A DNA stretch of 64,000 nucleotides from NCBI GenBank assembly GCA_964350795.1, contig CAYGLI010000001.1, positions 4,163 through 68,162 of the forward strand, given 5' to 3'. The translations under genes were made by a program, and so were the position numbers. Shown here piece by piece: positions 19,183 to 26,486 of this stretch. The notes below the pieces were generated by a model. The model did not search any database. It was not told the origin of the DNA and saw nothing but the letters and a program-made list of their open reading frames with translations. The first letter of the stretch is position 1. Every line of letters starts with the position of its first letter. Source of the DNA: UBA1664 sp964350795 (GTDB lineage: Bacteria; Pseudomonadota; Alphaproteobacteria; Micavibrionales; UBA1664).

Positions 19183-21009
19183 ATGACACATGAATTTAGA
19201 ACACATCATTGCGCACAATTGCGCGCCGAAAACGTTGGCGAGACTGTTAAATTATCAGGGTGGGTTCACCGTAAACGCGACCATGGTGGGTTGTTGTTCA
19301 TTGATTTGCGGGATACACATGGTTTGACTCAATGTGTGATCGACACGGACCACGCCCAATTTGCCGAGGTCGAAAGTTGGCGTGTCGAAAGCGTTGTAAC
19401 AGTTACTGGTAAGGTTATCGCGCGTTCTGATGAGACAAAAAATGATAAATTACCAACCGGTGCGATTGAGGTTGGGATTGATACAGCAGAATTACAATCC
19501 GCGGCAAAAACATTACCGTTTCAAGTCGCCACGAATGATGGCGCTGGCGAAGATTTGCGATTGCAATATCGTTTTCTTGATTTACGACGCAAGGACATGC
19601 ACGACAAAATCCGCCTACGCAATAATGTGATTTCATCGATGCGCCAACGGATGGTTGATAGCGGGTTTCAAGAATTCCAAACACCGATTTTAACGGCAAG
19701 TTCACCCGAAGGCGCGCGCGATTATTTGGTGCCATCACGCCTGCACCCGGGAATGTTTTACGCCCTACCACAGGCACCACAACAATTTAAGCAGTTATTG
19801 ATGATGTCCGGGTTTGACCGTTATTTCCAAATCGCGCCATGTTTCCGTGACGAAGATGGCCGTGCCGACCGCTTGGCGGAATTCTATCAATTGGATGTTG
19901 AAATGTCATTCGTGACCCAAGACGATGTATTTGCAACCATGCAACCCGTCATCGCGGGTATATTCGAGGAATTTAACGATTTCACAGGGCAATCCCATCG
20001 TATTGAATGGATGCCACATATCACATATGCGGATTCAATGTTGAAATATGGATCGGATAAACCTGACCTGCGGAATCCACTGGAAATTGTCGATGTCACG
20101 GATGTGTTTGCTCGTGATGATGTCGAGTTCAAGGCGTTCAAATCGATTGTTGAAAAAGGCGGAGTCGTTCGTGCGATTAAGGCACCATCCGTTGCTGATC
20201 AACCACGCTCATTCTTTGATAAGTTGAACACTTGGGCGCAAGGCGAGGGCGCGTTTGGTATGGGTTATATTCAGTTCGCCGATGGCGAAGGCAAAGGCCC
20301 AATCGCGAAATTCGTCACAGGCGAGGCGCAGGACGAATTACGTTCCGCCATTAACGCTGTTGATGGCGATGCCGTGTTTTTTGTTTGTGATAAGCTTGCC
20401 CCTGCAGAAAAATTTGCTGGTAAGGCGCGTGATGCAATATGTGATGTACTACCAGAAGGTCACGCTTCATCTCGTGAAAAAGGTGTTTTCAAATTTGCAT
20501 GGGTGATTGATTACCCAATGTTTGAACGTGATGAAGAGACAGGCGTTATTGATTTTTCTCACAATCCGTTCTCAATGCCACAGGGTGGAATGGATGCATT
20601 AAATTCCGATAAACCGGAAAATATTTTGGCGTATCAATATGACTGTATCTGCAACGGGTTTGAGCTGTGCTCAGGCGCGATCCGTAACCACAAGCCCGAA
20701 ATCATGGAAAAGGCATTTGGCATGGCCGGATACGATAAATCCGTGCTTGAGGCGAAATTTGGCGGCATGTTATCGGCATTCCAATATGGTGCCCCGCCAC
20801 ACGGTGGCTGTGCATTCGGGATTGATCGTATTGTGATGTTATTGGCCAACGAGCCGAATTTGCGCGAGGTTTATGCGTTTGTGATGAATGGTCAATATCA
20901 AGACCTTATGATGGGTGCCCCCTCAAAGGTTGATGAGACACAATTAAAAGACCTACACATCAAATTGAATTTGCCAAAAGAATTTGTGAAAAAGGGTGAA
21001 GCGGCTTAA
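19183..21009 (+). CDS. aspS: Aspartate--tRNA ligase
   Basis: This class II aminoacyl-tRNA synthetase has 608 residues. It has an N-terminal OB-fold anticodon-binding domain (VKLSGWVHRKRDHGGLLFIDLRD), motif 2 around FRDEDGRADRLAEFYQLD, a GAD insertion domain in the bacterial position, and motif 3 (GIDRIVMLL). This long bacterial form is common in alphaproteobacteria and is often non-discriminating (Asp and Asn), which depends on whether asnS is encoded elsewhere. An AAGGA ribosome site lies about 10 bases upstream. The last four bases overlap the convergent Xre gene. Confidence 0.97.
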   Translation: MTHEFRTHHCAQLRAENVGETVKLSGWVHRKRDHGGLLFIDLRDTHGLTQCVIDTDHAQFAEVESWRVESVVTVTGKVIARSDETKNDKLPTGAIEVGIDTAELQSAAKTLPFQVATNDGAGEDLRLQYRFLDLRRKDMHDKIRLRNNVISSMRQRMVDSGFQEFQTPILTASSPEGARDYLVPSRLHPGMFYALPQAPQQFKQLLMMSGFDRYFQIAPCFRDEDGRADRLAEFYQLDVEMSFVTQDDVFATMQPVIAGIFEEFNDFTGQSHRIEWMPHITYADSMLKYGSDKPDLRNPLEIVDVTDVFARDDVEFKAFKSIVEKGGVVRAIKAPSVADQPRSFFDKLNTWAQGEGAFGMGYIQFADGEGKGPIAKFVTGEAQDELRSAINAVDGDAVFFVCDKLAPAEKFAGKARDAICDVLPEGHASSREKGVFKFAWVIDYPMFERDEETGVIDFSHNPFSMPQGGMDALNSDKPENILAYQYDCICNGFELCSGAIRNHKPEIMEKAFGMAGYDKSVLEAKFGGMLSAFQYGAPPHGGCAFGIDRIVMLLANEPNLREVYAFVMNGQYQDLMMGAPSKVDETQLKDLHIKLNLPKEFVKKGEAA

Positions 21010-21236
21010 GAGTTTGTATCAAAGAAACCTTGTATTGGTGTTCGGTAGATAATTGATAATTGCCACAGTCGTCCCGCGCTAATACGATTTATCCCCGACT
21101 CATATTTTTGTAATTGCTGATAGGTAATACCGATTTTTGGCACGACTTCTTGGAGTGATATATTCCGTCGAATCCTTATGGTTTTGATATTTTTTGCAAT
21201 GATCATATCAATGGCGTTGGGTTGTCGCATATCCAT
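21006..21236 (-). CDS. Xre-family helix-turn-helix regulator (small)
   Basis: This 76-residue protein consists almost wholly of a Cro/C1-type helix-turn-helix: KNIKTIRIRRNISLQEVVPKI then GITYQQLQKYESGINRISAGRL. There is no effector domain, which suggests a simple dimeric repressor. It is divergent from a second Xre regulator (21323-21943) across an 86-base spacer containing a 13-base palindrome at 21254-21266, a plausible shared operator. The 3' end overlaps aspS by four bases. The targets are unknown. Confidence 0.83.
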   Translation of the reverse strand: MDMRQPNAIDMIIAKNIKTIRIRRNISLQEVVPKIGITYQQLQKYESGINRISAGRLWQLSIIYRTPIQGFFDTNS

Positions 21237-21253
21237 CCTCTACAACTTTAATG

Positions 21254-21266
21254 AACCACAATGGTT
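21254..21266. promoter_or_regulatory. Palindrome AACCA-CAA-TGGTT, candidate operator
   Basis: A 13-base palindrome (AACCA, three bases, TGGTT) is centred in the 86-base spacer between two divergent Xre-type regulator genes. A half-like site AACCA recurs at 21273-21277. Position and symmetry suit a shared operator, but no footprint or second full copy is available. Confidence 0.4.
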
Positions 21267-21322
21267 TTTTTTAACCAATTAGTCAATAGATGTGGTGTTT
21301 TGGTTCGTTTACTCTGTGACCT

Positions 21323-21943
21323 ATGCAGAACAGAATTTTGGAATTGCGAAAAAATCACGGGATGACATTGGCGCAATTGGCCGAAAAAACGGGATCAACA
21401 CCGCAACAAATTGGCCGTCTTGAAAAGGGTGAGCGCCGTTTAACAACTGACTGGATGGAAAAAATTGCGCAAGCGCTGGATGTTTTGCCAGAGGATTTAA
21501 TGACCTCCAATCACGGCGAACGCGTTGTGATACCAGAGATAGCGACGAATACAATGGTAGGCAATGCAACCAGAAAAACAAATGTTGCTGAAGGGGATAA
21601 TATTTTATCCGAATGGTCGTTGCCCAAACAGTTGTTAGCCAATCAGGTTGGATCGGACAGCACGATGCGTATTATTCAGGTCATGGGGGATTCCATGCAA
21701 CCTGAATTTAATCCAGGTGACCGCGTGATGGTGAATACGGCGGATCGAACGCTCTCACCCCCAGGGGTTTTTGTGTTGTGGGATGGTTTTGGGTTAATCA
21801 TCAAACGATGCGAAATGGTTCCGCATTCCAACCCGCCAAAGGTGATTTTGTCATCGGCCAATACAAATTACGCAACATACGAAATGGAGGTCAAGGAATT
21901 AGATATTCAAGGTCGTGTCGTTGGAAAATGGCAGTGGACTTAG
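21323..21943 (+). CDS. Xre/C1-type transcriptional regulator with S24 (LexA-like) peptidase domain
   Basis: This 206-residue protein has an N-terminal helix-turn-helix (about residues 5-60, including MTLAQLAEKTGSTPQQIGRLEKGER) and a C-terminal S24 domain with the catalytic pair S124 (MGDSMQPEFNPGDRV) and K161 (GLIIKRCE). Such proteins resemble phage CI and LexA and may self-cleave on DNA damage. No Ala-Gly cleavage pair is obvious in the linker, so cleavage is uncertain. There are no phage genes around it. It probably acts as a stress or autoregulated repressor together with the divergent small Xre gene. Confidence 0.85.
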   Translation: MQNRILELRKNHGMTLAQLAEKTGSTPQQIGRLEKGERRLTTDWMEKIAQALDVLPEDLMTSNHGERVVIPEIATNTMVGNATRKTNVAEGDNILSEWSLPKQLLANQVGSDSTMRIIQVMGDSMQPEFNPGDRVMVNTADRTLSPPGVFVLWDGFGLIIKRCEMVPHSNPPKVILSSANTNYATYEMEVKELDIQGRVVGKWQWT

Positions 21944-21970
21944 GAGGCGTAATTTTTATAAAACCTTGTG

Positions 21971-22017
21971 AAATTTTTTAAACCACAGAGCGCAGAGAGA
22001 ACCACAGAGGGTTTATA
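21971..22017 (-). repeat. G/T-rich oriented short repeat, copy 1
   Basis: Read on the minus strand it consists of CTCTGTGG and TCTGCGCTCTGTGG units ending in TTTAAAAAA. It belongs to the same family as the other copies in this window: two or three C/T-T-N-G/T-G units followed by an A-run. It lies between convergent genes, so unlike most copies it does not precede a start codon. Confidence 0.6.
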
Positions 22018-22093
22018 GAAAAACTTTGTGACCTTTGAATGAGTCTTGCAATTTATTACTCTTTTTAAAATAACTAAATTATAAAAGTGTTGT

Positions 22094-22780
22094 TTAGCGT
22101 ACATGAAGGCCACGGGCTTTTCGATCAGCTATTTTTATACGTTGAATGGTGATTTGTTGTTTATCGGCCAAGCTTATAGCATTTTTTAATGAGGTATTTT
22201 TGCTATATTCAAAGACGCCCATTCTGGTTGAATAGGATATAGAAATTGTGTCACCTTGATTAGGTTCATGGATGAAATTATTGTTTTTAATATGCTTGTT
22301 TAATTTTTTGATGCGCTGTTCTGCTTTTTCTAGAGTTGTATCGGTCAACAAAATTGCGAATTCATCACCACCAACACGTGCAATCACATCATTTTTTCTA
22401 AATTTAAAAGATCGAAGTTTATCAGCAAAATCCATGAGTGCTTCATCGCCCGCATCATGACCGTGTCCATCATTAATTTTTTTGAAGTCCTCAAGATCAA
22501 TTTGTATAACAACCCCACGCCTATCGTTCTTGCGGGCGCGGTTGACCTTGTTTTGTTCTCTGTTAGCGGCATTGAAAAAAGATTTTCTAGCTGGAATTTG
22601 CGTTAGAGGGTCAATTGGGTTGTCTTTCTCTCGTCTAGTTATGCCAAGACTTTGTTGTTTTGACGCATTTTCTTGCCTGAGTTTCAAATTAGAGTTTTGC
22701 CGTGCGCGTTTAACTAATTCCTTAATCGCAGAACTATCTCCTTCAAGTGCCTGTAGCCGTAATTTTTCAATTTCATCCAT
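22094..22780 (-). CDS. Diguanylate cyclase (stand-alone GGDEF domain)
   Basis: This is a predicted c-di-GMP synthase. It has an N-terminal helical segment of about 75 residues and then a GGDEF domain with the intact signature RVGGDEFAILL and an allosteric I-site RxxD (RKND) five residues before it. The domain's far C-terminus is atypical: the usual A-D-x-A-M-Y-x-A-K ending is replaced by ADKQQITIQRIKIADRK, so activity is likely but not certain. I start it at the ATG 22780, not at 22801, because a good promoter (TTGACT, 17 bases, TATACA) sits immediately upstream and overlaps the longer frame. No sensor domain is visible. Confidence 0.85.
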   Translation of the reverse strand: MDEIEKLRLQALEGDSSAIKELVKRARQNSNLKLRQENASKQQSLGITRREKDNPIDPLTQIPARKSFFNAANREQNKVNRARKNDRRGVVIQIDLEDFKKINDGHGHDAGDEALMDFADKLRSFKFRKNDVIARVGGDEFAILLTDTTLEKAEQRIKKLNKHIKNNNFIHEPNQGDTISISYSTRMGVFEYSKNTSLKNAISLADKQQITIQRIKIADRKARGLHVR

Positions 22781-22785
22781 AAACC

Positions 22786-22814
22786 TGTATATAATATACA
22801 TATTAAAAAGTCAA
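22786..22814 (-). promoter_or_regulatory. Candidate promoter, probably giving a leaderless GGDEF mRNA
   Basis: On the minus strand TTGACT (22809-22814) and TATACA (22786-22791) are spaced by 17 bases. The -10 box ends five bases before the ATG at 22780, so transcription would begin at or next to the start codon. Confidence 0.48.
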
Positions 22815-22822
22815 GAGAATAA

Positions 22823-22873
22823 AAAATCCGGTTCTGGCTAGGTTAGGGGTAGGGTTCGCCAGAACCGGATTTT
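22823..22873 (-). terminator. Strong hairpin with U-run, terminator on the minus strand
   Basis: Perfect 16-base arms (22823-22838 and 22858-22873) enclose a 19-base G-rich loop. On the minus strand the second arm runs into six T residues (GGATTTTTTATT), a Rho-independent terminator, presumably for the diguanylate cyclase at 22990-23685. On the plus strand there is only a short T-run, and that polarity is weaker. Confidence 0.65.
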
Positions 22874-22881
22874 GTTGGATA

Positions 22882-22926
22882 TGAAACATGATTGAAGCGT
22901 CCGCGGACTTTTTGCTGCATGTTTCA
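22882..22926. repeat. Second inverted repeat in the spacer between two GGDEF genes
   Basis: TGAAACATG (22882-22890) pairs with CATGTTTCA (22918-22926), and the 10-base palindrome GTCCGCGGAC (22899-22908) lies inside the loop. Next to it, 22936-22960 is G-rich on the plus strand (telomere-like GGGATTAGGGATTGG). The whole 22816-22989 block has no reading frame. It could be a structured 3' UTR or a small RNA ending at the terminator. It matches no RNA family that I know. Confidence 0.5.
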
Positions 22927-22989
22927 AGAGTAGCGGTTCACCTATAGGGATTAGGGATTGGAGGAGGCTCCCCGCTAATTCGTAAAATT

Positions 22990-23685
22990 CTATGTGTTCT
23001 TTTTTAATTCCTTTTCTTTATACATTTTGGCATCGGCCTTATTAAACATGCCTTGCATGCTGTCATGCTTGCCATAGGGTTCGATCCCAAGGCTGGCACG
23101 CACGGGTATGCGGTGTCCTTCGTATTTCAAGGTTAAGCTATTCAATTTTCGTGCCAATTTCTGTGCGCGCTCTAATGATGCGTGTTTATCGGTATTTGAA
23201 AATAAAACAATAAATTCGTCCCCTCCCAATCGTGCGCAAATATCCATTTTGCGAATATAAATTGAAAGTGTTTGGCCAACCAACTGCAATGCCTTGTCAC
23301 CCGCACCATGACCATATGTGTCGTTAATTATTTTGAAATTGTCCAAATCAATCATGATCAGGACACCACCAACCGAAATTCCACGTTTTGTCAGATCAAG
23401 TTCACGTTCAAAAACATCGAAAAATCCGCGTCTGTTATGAATTTTGGTTAATTCATCGGTTGTGAGCATTTGCTCTAATTCTTGAATGCGTGTTTGCTTG
23501 GCTTTGATGTCACTTTGCGCCTTGCCTAAATCACCTTGTAATTTACGAACGGCAATTAGTGCATTTTTTGCCAAATTCCATAGATTTTGCGCCTCTTTAG
23601 AATCTTCATGATGAATGTCATGTAATGTTCCAAGGACAAGGCTTTGGTCTAGTGGTAGTGAGTGTTGTAATGTGTCTATCGTCAT
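22990..23685 (-). CDS. Diguanylate cyclase (GGDEF domain, coiled-coil N-terminus)
   Basis: This is a predicted c-di-GMP synthase of about 231 residues. A helical, coiled-coil-like N-terminus (about residues 30-75) precedes a GGDEF domain with the intact site RLGGDEFIVLF, the upstream I-site RKMD, the substrate segment DELTKIHNRRGFFD and a normal end (ADAKMYKEKE). I prefer the ATG at 23685, which has AGAGG eight bases upstream, over the ATG at 23721. There is no membrane segment, so it is a cytoplasmic enzyme. It is divergent from divK-pleD, which makes four cell-cycle or c-di-GMP genes in a row. Confidence 0.9.
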   Translation of the reverse strand: MTIDTLQHSLPLDQSLVLGTLHDIHHEDSKEAQNLWNLAKNALIAVRKLQGDLGKAQSDIKAKQTRIQELEQMLTTDELTKIHNRRGFFDVFERELDLTKRGISVGGVLIMIDLDNFKIINDTYGHGAGDKALQLVGQTLSIYIRKMDICARLGGDEFIVLFSNTDKHASLERAQKLARKLNSLTLKYEGHRIPVRASLGIEPYGKHDSMQGMFNKADAKMYKEKELKKNT

Positions 23686-23752
23686 GTTTTTTCCTCTTGA
23701 AATAGGTATTGCGAGGACCATGCCAAAATATATAACGTGTAAAATAAAGCGG

Positions 23753-23781
23753 TTGAGATAAGGGCTCGGGCTTGATATTCT
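23753..23781 (+). promoter_or_regulatory. Candidate promoter of divK-pleD, probably leaderless
   Basis: TTGAGA (23753-23758) and TATTCT (23776-23781) have a 17-base spacer. The divK ATG at 23789 lies eight bases past the -10 box, at the expected transcription start. No CtrA-type TTAA-N7-TTAA box was seen nearby. Confidence 0.45.
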
Positions 23782-23788
23782 GTCAGGT

Positions 23789-24166
23789 ATGTCGCATAAA
23801 ATCCTTATTGTCGAAGATAACGAATTGAATATGAAGTTATTTAATGACCTTCTAGAGGCTCATGGCTATGAAACCATCACAACGCGTGATGGGACAAAGG
23901 CATTGGATTTGGCCAAGGTGTCAAAACCTGATTTGATATTAATGGATATTCAATTGCCCGAGGTCTCGGGGCTGGATATCACACGCCAAATCAAGGCCGT
24001 GGACGATTTAAAGGATATCCCCATTATTGCGGTGACGGCCTTTGCGATGAAGGGCGATGAGGATAAAATCCGTGAATGTGGGTGTAACGGATATATTTCA
24101 AAACCCATATCCATTGGGTCATTCATTGAAACGATAAAAGAGCATTTAGAAACAGGAGCAGAATAA
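23789..24166 (+). CDS. divK: Single-domain response regulator DivK
   Basis: This 125-residue receiver domain has the phospho-acceptor D53 (LILMDIQLPEVSG), acidic pair E9-D10 (IVEDNELNMKLF) and the lysine in GYISKPIS. The sequence is characteristic of DivK, the alphaproteobacterial cell-cycle regulator that acts with DivJ and PleC to control CtrA. It is followed two bases later by pleD, the classic divK-pleD operon of Caulobacter-type bacteria. No output domain is present. Confidence 0.95.
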   Translation: MSHKILIVEDNELNMKLFNDLLEAHGYETITTRDGTKALDLAKVSKPDLILMDIQLPEVSGLDITRQIKAVDDLKDIPIIAVTAFAMKGDEDKIRECGCNGYISKPISIGSFIETIKEHLETGAE

Positions 24167-24168
24167 CC

Positions 24169-25602
24169 ATGTCAGCAAGAATACTTGTCGTTGACGATAT
24201 CATGCCAAATGTCAAATTGTTGGAGGCAAAATTAAAGAACGAATATTATAACGTTCTATGTGCCTACAGCGGTGCCGAGGCTTTGGAAATCATAAAAAAT
24301 GATCGCCCTGATTTGGTGTTGTTGGATGTGATGATGCCTGAAATGGACGGGTTCGAGGTGTGCCGTCGTATTAAGGCCGACCCAGAAACCGAACATATTC
24401 CCGTTGTGATGGTGACCGCATTAACCGATGCATCCGATCGTGTAATGGGGTTAGAGGCAGGCGCAGATGATTTCCTAACAAAACCATTGGATGATGTGGC
24501 GTTGATGGCGCGCGTTCGGTCGCTTATTCGTTTGAAAATGACAATGGATGAATGGCGTGCACGTGAAAACACCGCAACGACATTGGGTGTTATTGATGGC
24601 GATCGTGCGACTGATTCAACTCAGGAGCCAGCAAATGTCTTGATTATTGATGATCAGGATTTTGAATCTGAAAAAATTCAACAAACAATCGAAGGTGAAG
24701 GGCATATGGTGTCCGTTGCAACATCAGGGGTTGAGGCGTTGGAATTGATTAATCACTATCTATTCGATGTGATTGTTTTGTCATTGGATATGGATCATGG
24801 CAATGATGATGACGGATTGCGGTTTTTATCACACCTACGATCGAATGATAAAACAAGGTCAGTGCCTATATTGATGGTGTCCCAAAATGACAGCCAAAAA
24901 ATTGCCCGTGGTTTGGAAATTGGCGCGCATGATTATATTGTTCGCCCCATTGACCGTAATGAATTAAAGGCGCGTTTGAAAACACAAATTCGCCGTCGTC
25001 GTTTCCAAGAAAAATTGAGATCAAATTACGAGGTCAGCCTGTCTATGGCCCTGACCGACACATTGACGGGATTATTTAATCGTCGTTATTTGAATGTGCA
25101 TATGCAAAAATTACTCAAACAATCGGACGATCAACGCAAACCAATTGCCGTTTTGATGTTTGATATCGACCATTTCAAGGCCGTGAATGACACCCATGGG
25201 CACAGTGTTGGAGACGAAGTTTTAAAGGGGTTTTCAGATCGTATTAAAGGCAGATTAAGAAGTTTTGATATTCTGGCACGCACAGGTGGCGAAGAATTTG
25301 TCGCCGTGTTGGTGGATGTCCCACTGGAAAAGGCATGTTATATTGCCGAGCGTTTGCGCCGTTCCGTGGCTGAAGATCCGTTCCCCGCATCGGTGGATGA
25401 TGGTGAGTTGTCCATTACAACATCCATTGGTGCCATTTATGTTGGAACAGATGTGATGGAGGTTGATGTCGTATTAGAGAATGTTGATAAACATCTTTAC
25501 GAGGCCAAAGAGGGCGGACGTAATCAGGTCATATTTGATGGAATAGGCAAATTAATACCAGATGATTATCGTGAGGCACCGCGGTTGAAGGTCGTTGAAT
25601 AG
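24169..25602 (+). CDS. pleD: Response regulator diguanylate cyclase PleD
   Basis: This 477-residue protein has two receiver domains (about residues 1-120 and 158-280) and a C-terminal GGDEF domain. The first receiver keeps its aspartate in LVLLDVMMPEMDG. The second is an adaptor type (LSLDMDHGND). The active site is G373-G-E-E-F377 with an I-site RSFD just before it, as in PleD. Phosphorylation-driven dimerisation should activate c-di-GMP synthesis, which in relatives controls the flagellum-to-stalk or holdfast transition. It is cotranscribed with divK and followed by a bidirectional terminator. Confidence 0.95.
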   Translation: MSARILVVDDIMPNVKLLEAKLKNEYYNVLCAYSGAEALEIIKNDRPDLVLLDVMMPEMDGFEVCRRIKADPETEHIPVVMVTALTDASDRVMGLEAGADDFLTKPLDDVALMARVRSLIRLKMTMDEWRARENTATTLGVIDGDRATDSTQEPANVLIIDDQDFESEKIQQTIEGEGHMVSVATSGVEALELINHYLFDVIVLSLDMDHGNDDDGLRFLSHLRSNDKTRSVPILMVSQNDSQKIARGLEIGAHDYIVRPIDRNELKARLKTQIRRRRFQEKLRSNYEVSLSMALTDTLTGLFNRRYLNVHMQKLLKQSDDQRKPIAVLMFDIDHFKAVNDTHGHSVGDEVLKGFSDRIKGRLRSFDILARTGGEEFVAVLVDVPLEKACYIAERLRRSVAEDPFPASVDDGELSITTSIGAIYVGTDVMEVDVVLENVDKHLYEAKEGGRNQVIFDGIGKLIPDDYREAPRLKVVE

Positions 25603-25612
25603 AGAATAAAAA

Positions 25613-25634
25613 AAAGCCCCTGAATAGGGGCTTT
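25613..25634. terminator. Bidirectional terminator between pleD and ndk
   Basis: AAAGCCCC (25613-25620) and GGGGCTTT (25627-25634) form an eight-base stem around TGAATA, with A/T runs on both sides. It serves the convergent genes pleD (plus) and ndk (minus). Confidence 0.8.
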
Positions 25635-25657
25635 AAATTTTGTGATTAACTTTAAAA

Positions 25658-26080
25658 TTAACCTGTGATTTCAATACCAGCAAAAAAATAGGCGATTTCA
25701 CGTGCGGCGGAGTCTTCGGAATCAGATCCATGCACTGAATTTTCACCAATTGAAAGCGCAAAATCCTTGCGGATTGTGCCTTCGGCGGCATTCGCTGGAT
25801 TTGTTTCGCCCATGATTTCACGGTTTTTCAAAATCGCGTTTTCGCCTTCTAAAACTTGTAAGACAACAGGTTCAGAGATCATGAAATCAACCAATTCACC
25901 AAAGAACGGACGCTCGGAATGTTCCGCATAAAATCCTTCGGCGGCGGCGCGTGATAAACGCACACGTTTTTGCGCAACGATACGCAAACCCGCATCTTCG
26001 AAACGTTGGTTGATTGCACCTGTCAGGTTACGACGTGTTGCATCTGGTTTGATGATTGATAATGTGTGTTGTACGGCCAT
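25658..26080 (-). CDS. ndk: Nucleoside diphosphate kinase
   Basis: This enzyme transfers the gamma-phosphate between nucleoside triphosphates and diphosphates through a phosphohistidine. The 140-residue protein is standard length and has H117 in the motif NSVHGSD, the N-terminal LSIIKPDAT and the ETNPANAAEGTIRKDF region. An AGGA ribosome site lies nine bases upstream. A good sigma70 promoter is at 26121-26148, and a large inverted repeat lies immediately beyond that. It is convergent with pleD through a shared terminator. Confidence 0.97.
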   Translation of the reverse strand: MAVQHTLSIIKPDATRRNLTGAINQRFEDAGLRIVAQKRVRLSRAAAEGFYAEHSERPFFGELVDFMISEPVVLQVLEGENAILKNREIMGETNPANAAEGTIRKDFALSIGENSVHGSDSEDSAAREIAYFFAGIEITG

Positions 26081-26120
26081 TTTTTTATTTCCTTTTTCTT
26101 ATATTTTAATTCGTGAGGGG

Positions 26121-26148
26121 TTTATAGCAGATGATTAAAATTGTGCAA
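26121..26148 (-). promoter_or_regulatory. Candidate sigma70 promoter of ndk
   Basis: On the minus strand TTGCAC (26143-26148) and TATAAA (26121-26126) are 16 bases apart, about 40 bases upstream of the ndk ATG. Confidence 0.5.
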
Positions 26149-26153
26149 CCGTT

Positions 26154-26219
26154 AAGTCGTTTAAGTTTATTTCATAAGGTCTAACATATTGATTTTATTT
26201 GGTTAGACTTAAACGACTT
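26154..26219. repeat. Composite inverted repeat between the antitoxin-like gene and the ndk promoter
   Basis: AAGTCGTTTAAGT (26154-26166) and ACTTAAACGACTT (26207-26219) are perfect 13-base inverted arms. A nested pair, GTCTAAC (26179-26185) and GTTAGAC (26202-26208), overlaps the right arm, so two alternative hairpins are possible. It abuts the -35 box of ndk and begins eight bases past the stop of the antitoxin-like gene. It could be a regulatory switch, a protein-binding site or the remnant of a small mobile element. Confidence 0.6.
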
Positions 26220-26226
26220 GGGATTT

Positions 26227-26391
26227 TTATTTATTATCAGGATGCGGAAAAAACACCCCAACATTCCGCCCGTTCGATGTTATCACCGCCGCATCAAATT
26301 TCCCCGCCTTGATATCACGCAACAATTGCGCGAAATGCGTTTTGAAGTATTGTGTCGAGAATGTTTTATAATGGGTTTTTTGGCGTATCAT
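26227..26391 (-). CDS. Phd/YefM-like antitoxin, 54 residues
   Basis: This short minus-strand frame begins ATG at 26389-26391 and ends TAA at 26227-26229. It encodes a protein starting MIRQKTHYKTFSTQYFKTHF, continuing FAQLLRDIKAGKF and ending ITSNGRNVGVFFPHPDNK. The pattern of a conserved phenylalanine segment, a leucine/aspartate helix with an A-G turn, then I/V-T-x-N-G-R-x-V-x-V-F-x-P is that of the Phd/YefM DNA-binding fold. No toxin frame (RelE, Doc or PIN type) lies next to it: ndk is downstream and a plus-strand gene upstream. It lacks a clear ribosome site and may be an orphan or relic. Confidence 0.58.
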   Translation of the reverse strand: MIRQKTHYKTFSTQYFKTHFAQLLRDIKAGKFDAAVITSNGRNVGVFFPHPDNK

Positions 26392-26486
26392 TTTAATATT
26401 ATAGGAATAAATTCATAAAATGTCAAGTAATGTTATTATCGTTCTTTTTTAATAAAATTTTAATTTATTTTCTATAATATTAAGCG

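Noticed and set aside
22816..22989. tmRNA, SRP RNA or 6S RNA in the structured spacer
   Set aside because: No tag reading frame, no GGAAGGAAGCAG-type SRP loop and no 6S-like bubble could be found.
26218..26418. 66-residue plus-strand frame over the antitoxin-like gene
   Set aside because: Its composition is unlike a real protein, and the opposite strand carries a better frame (26227-26391) with a recognisable Phd/YefM pattern.
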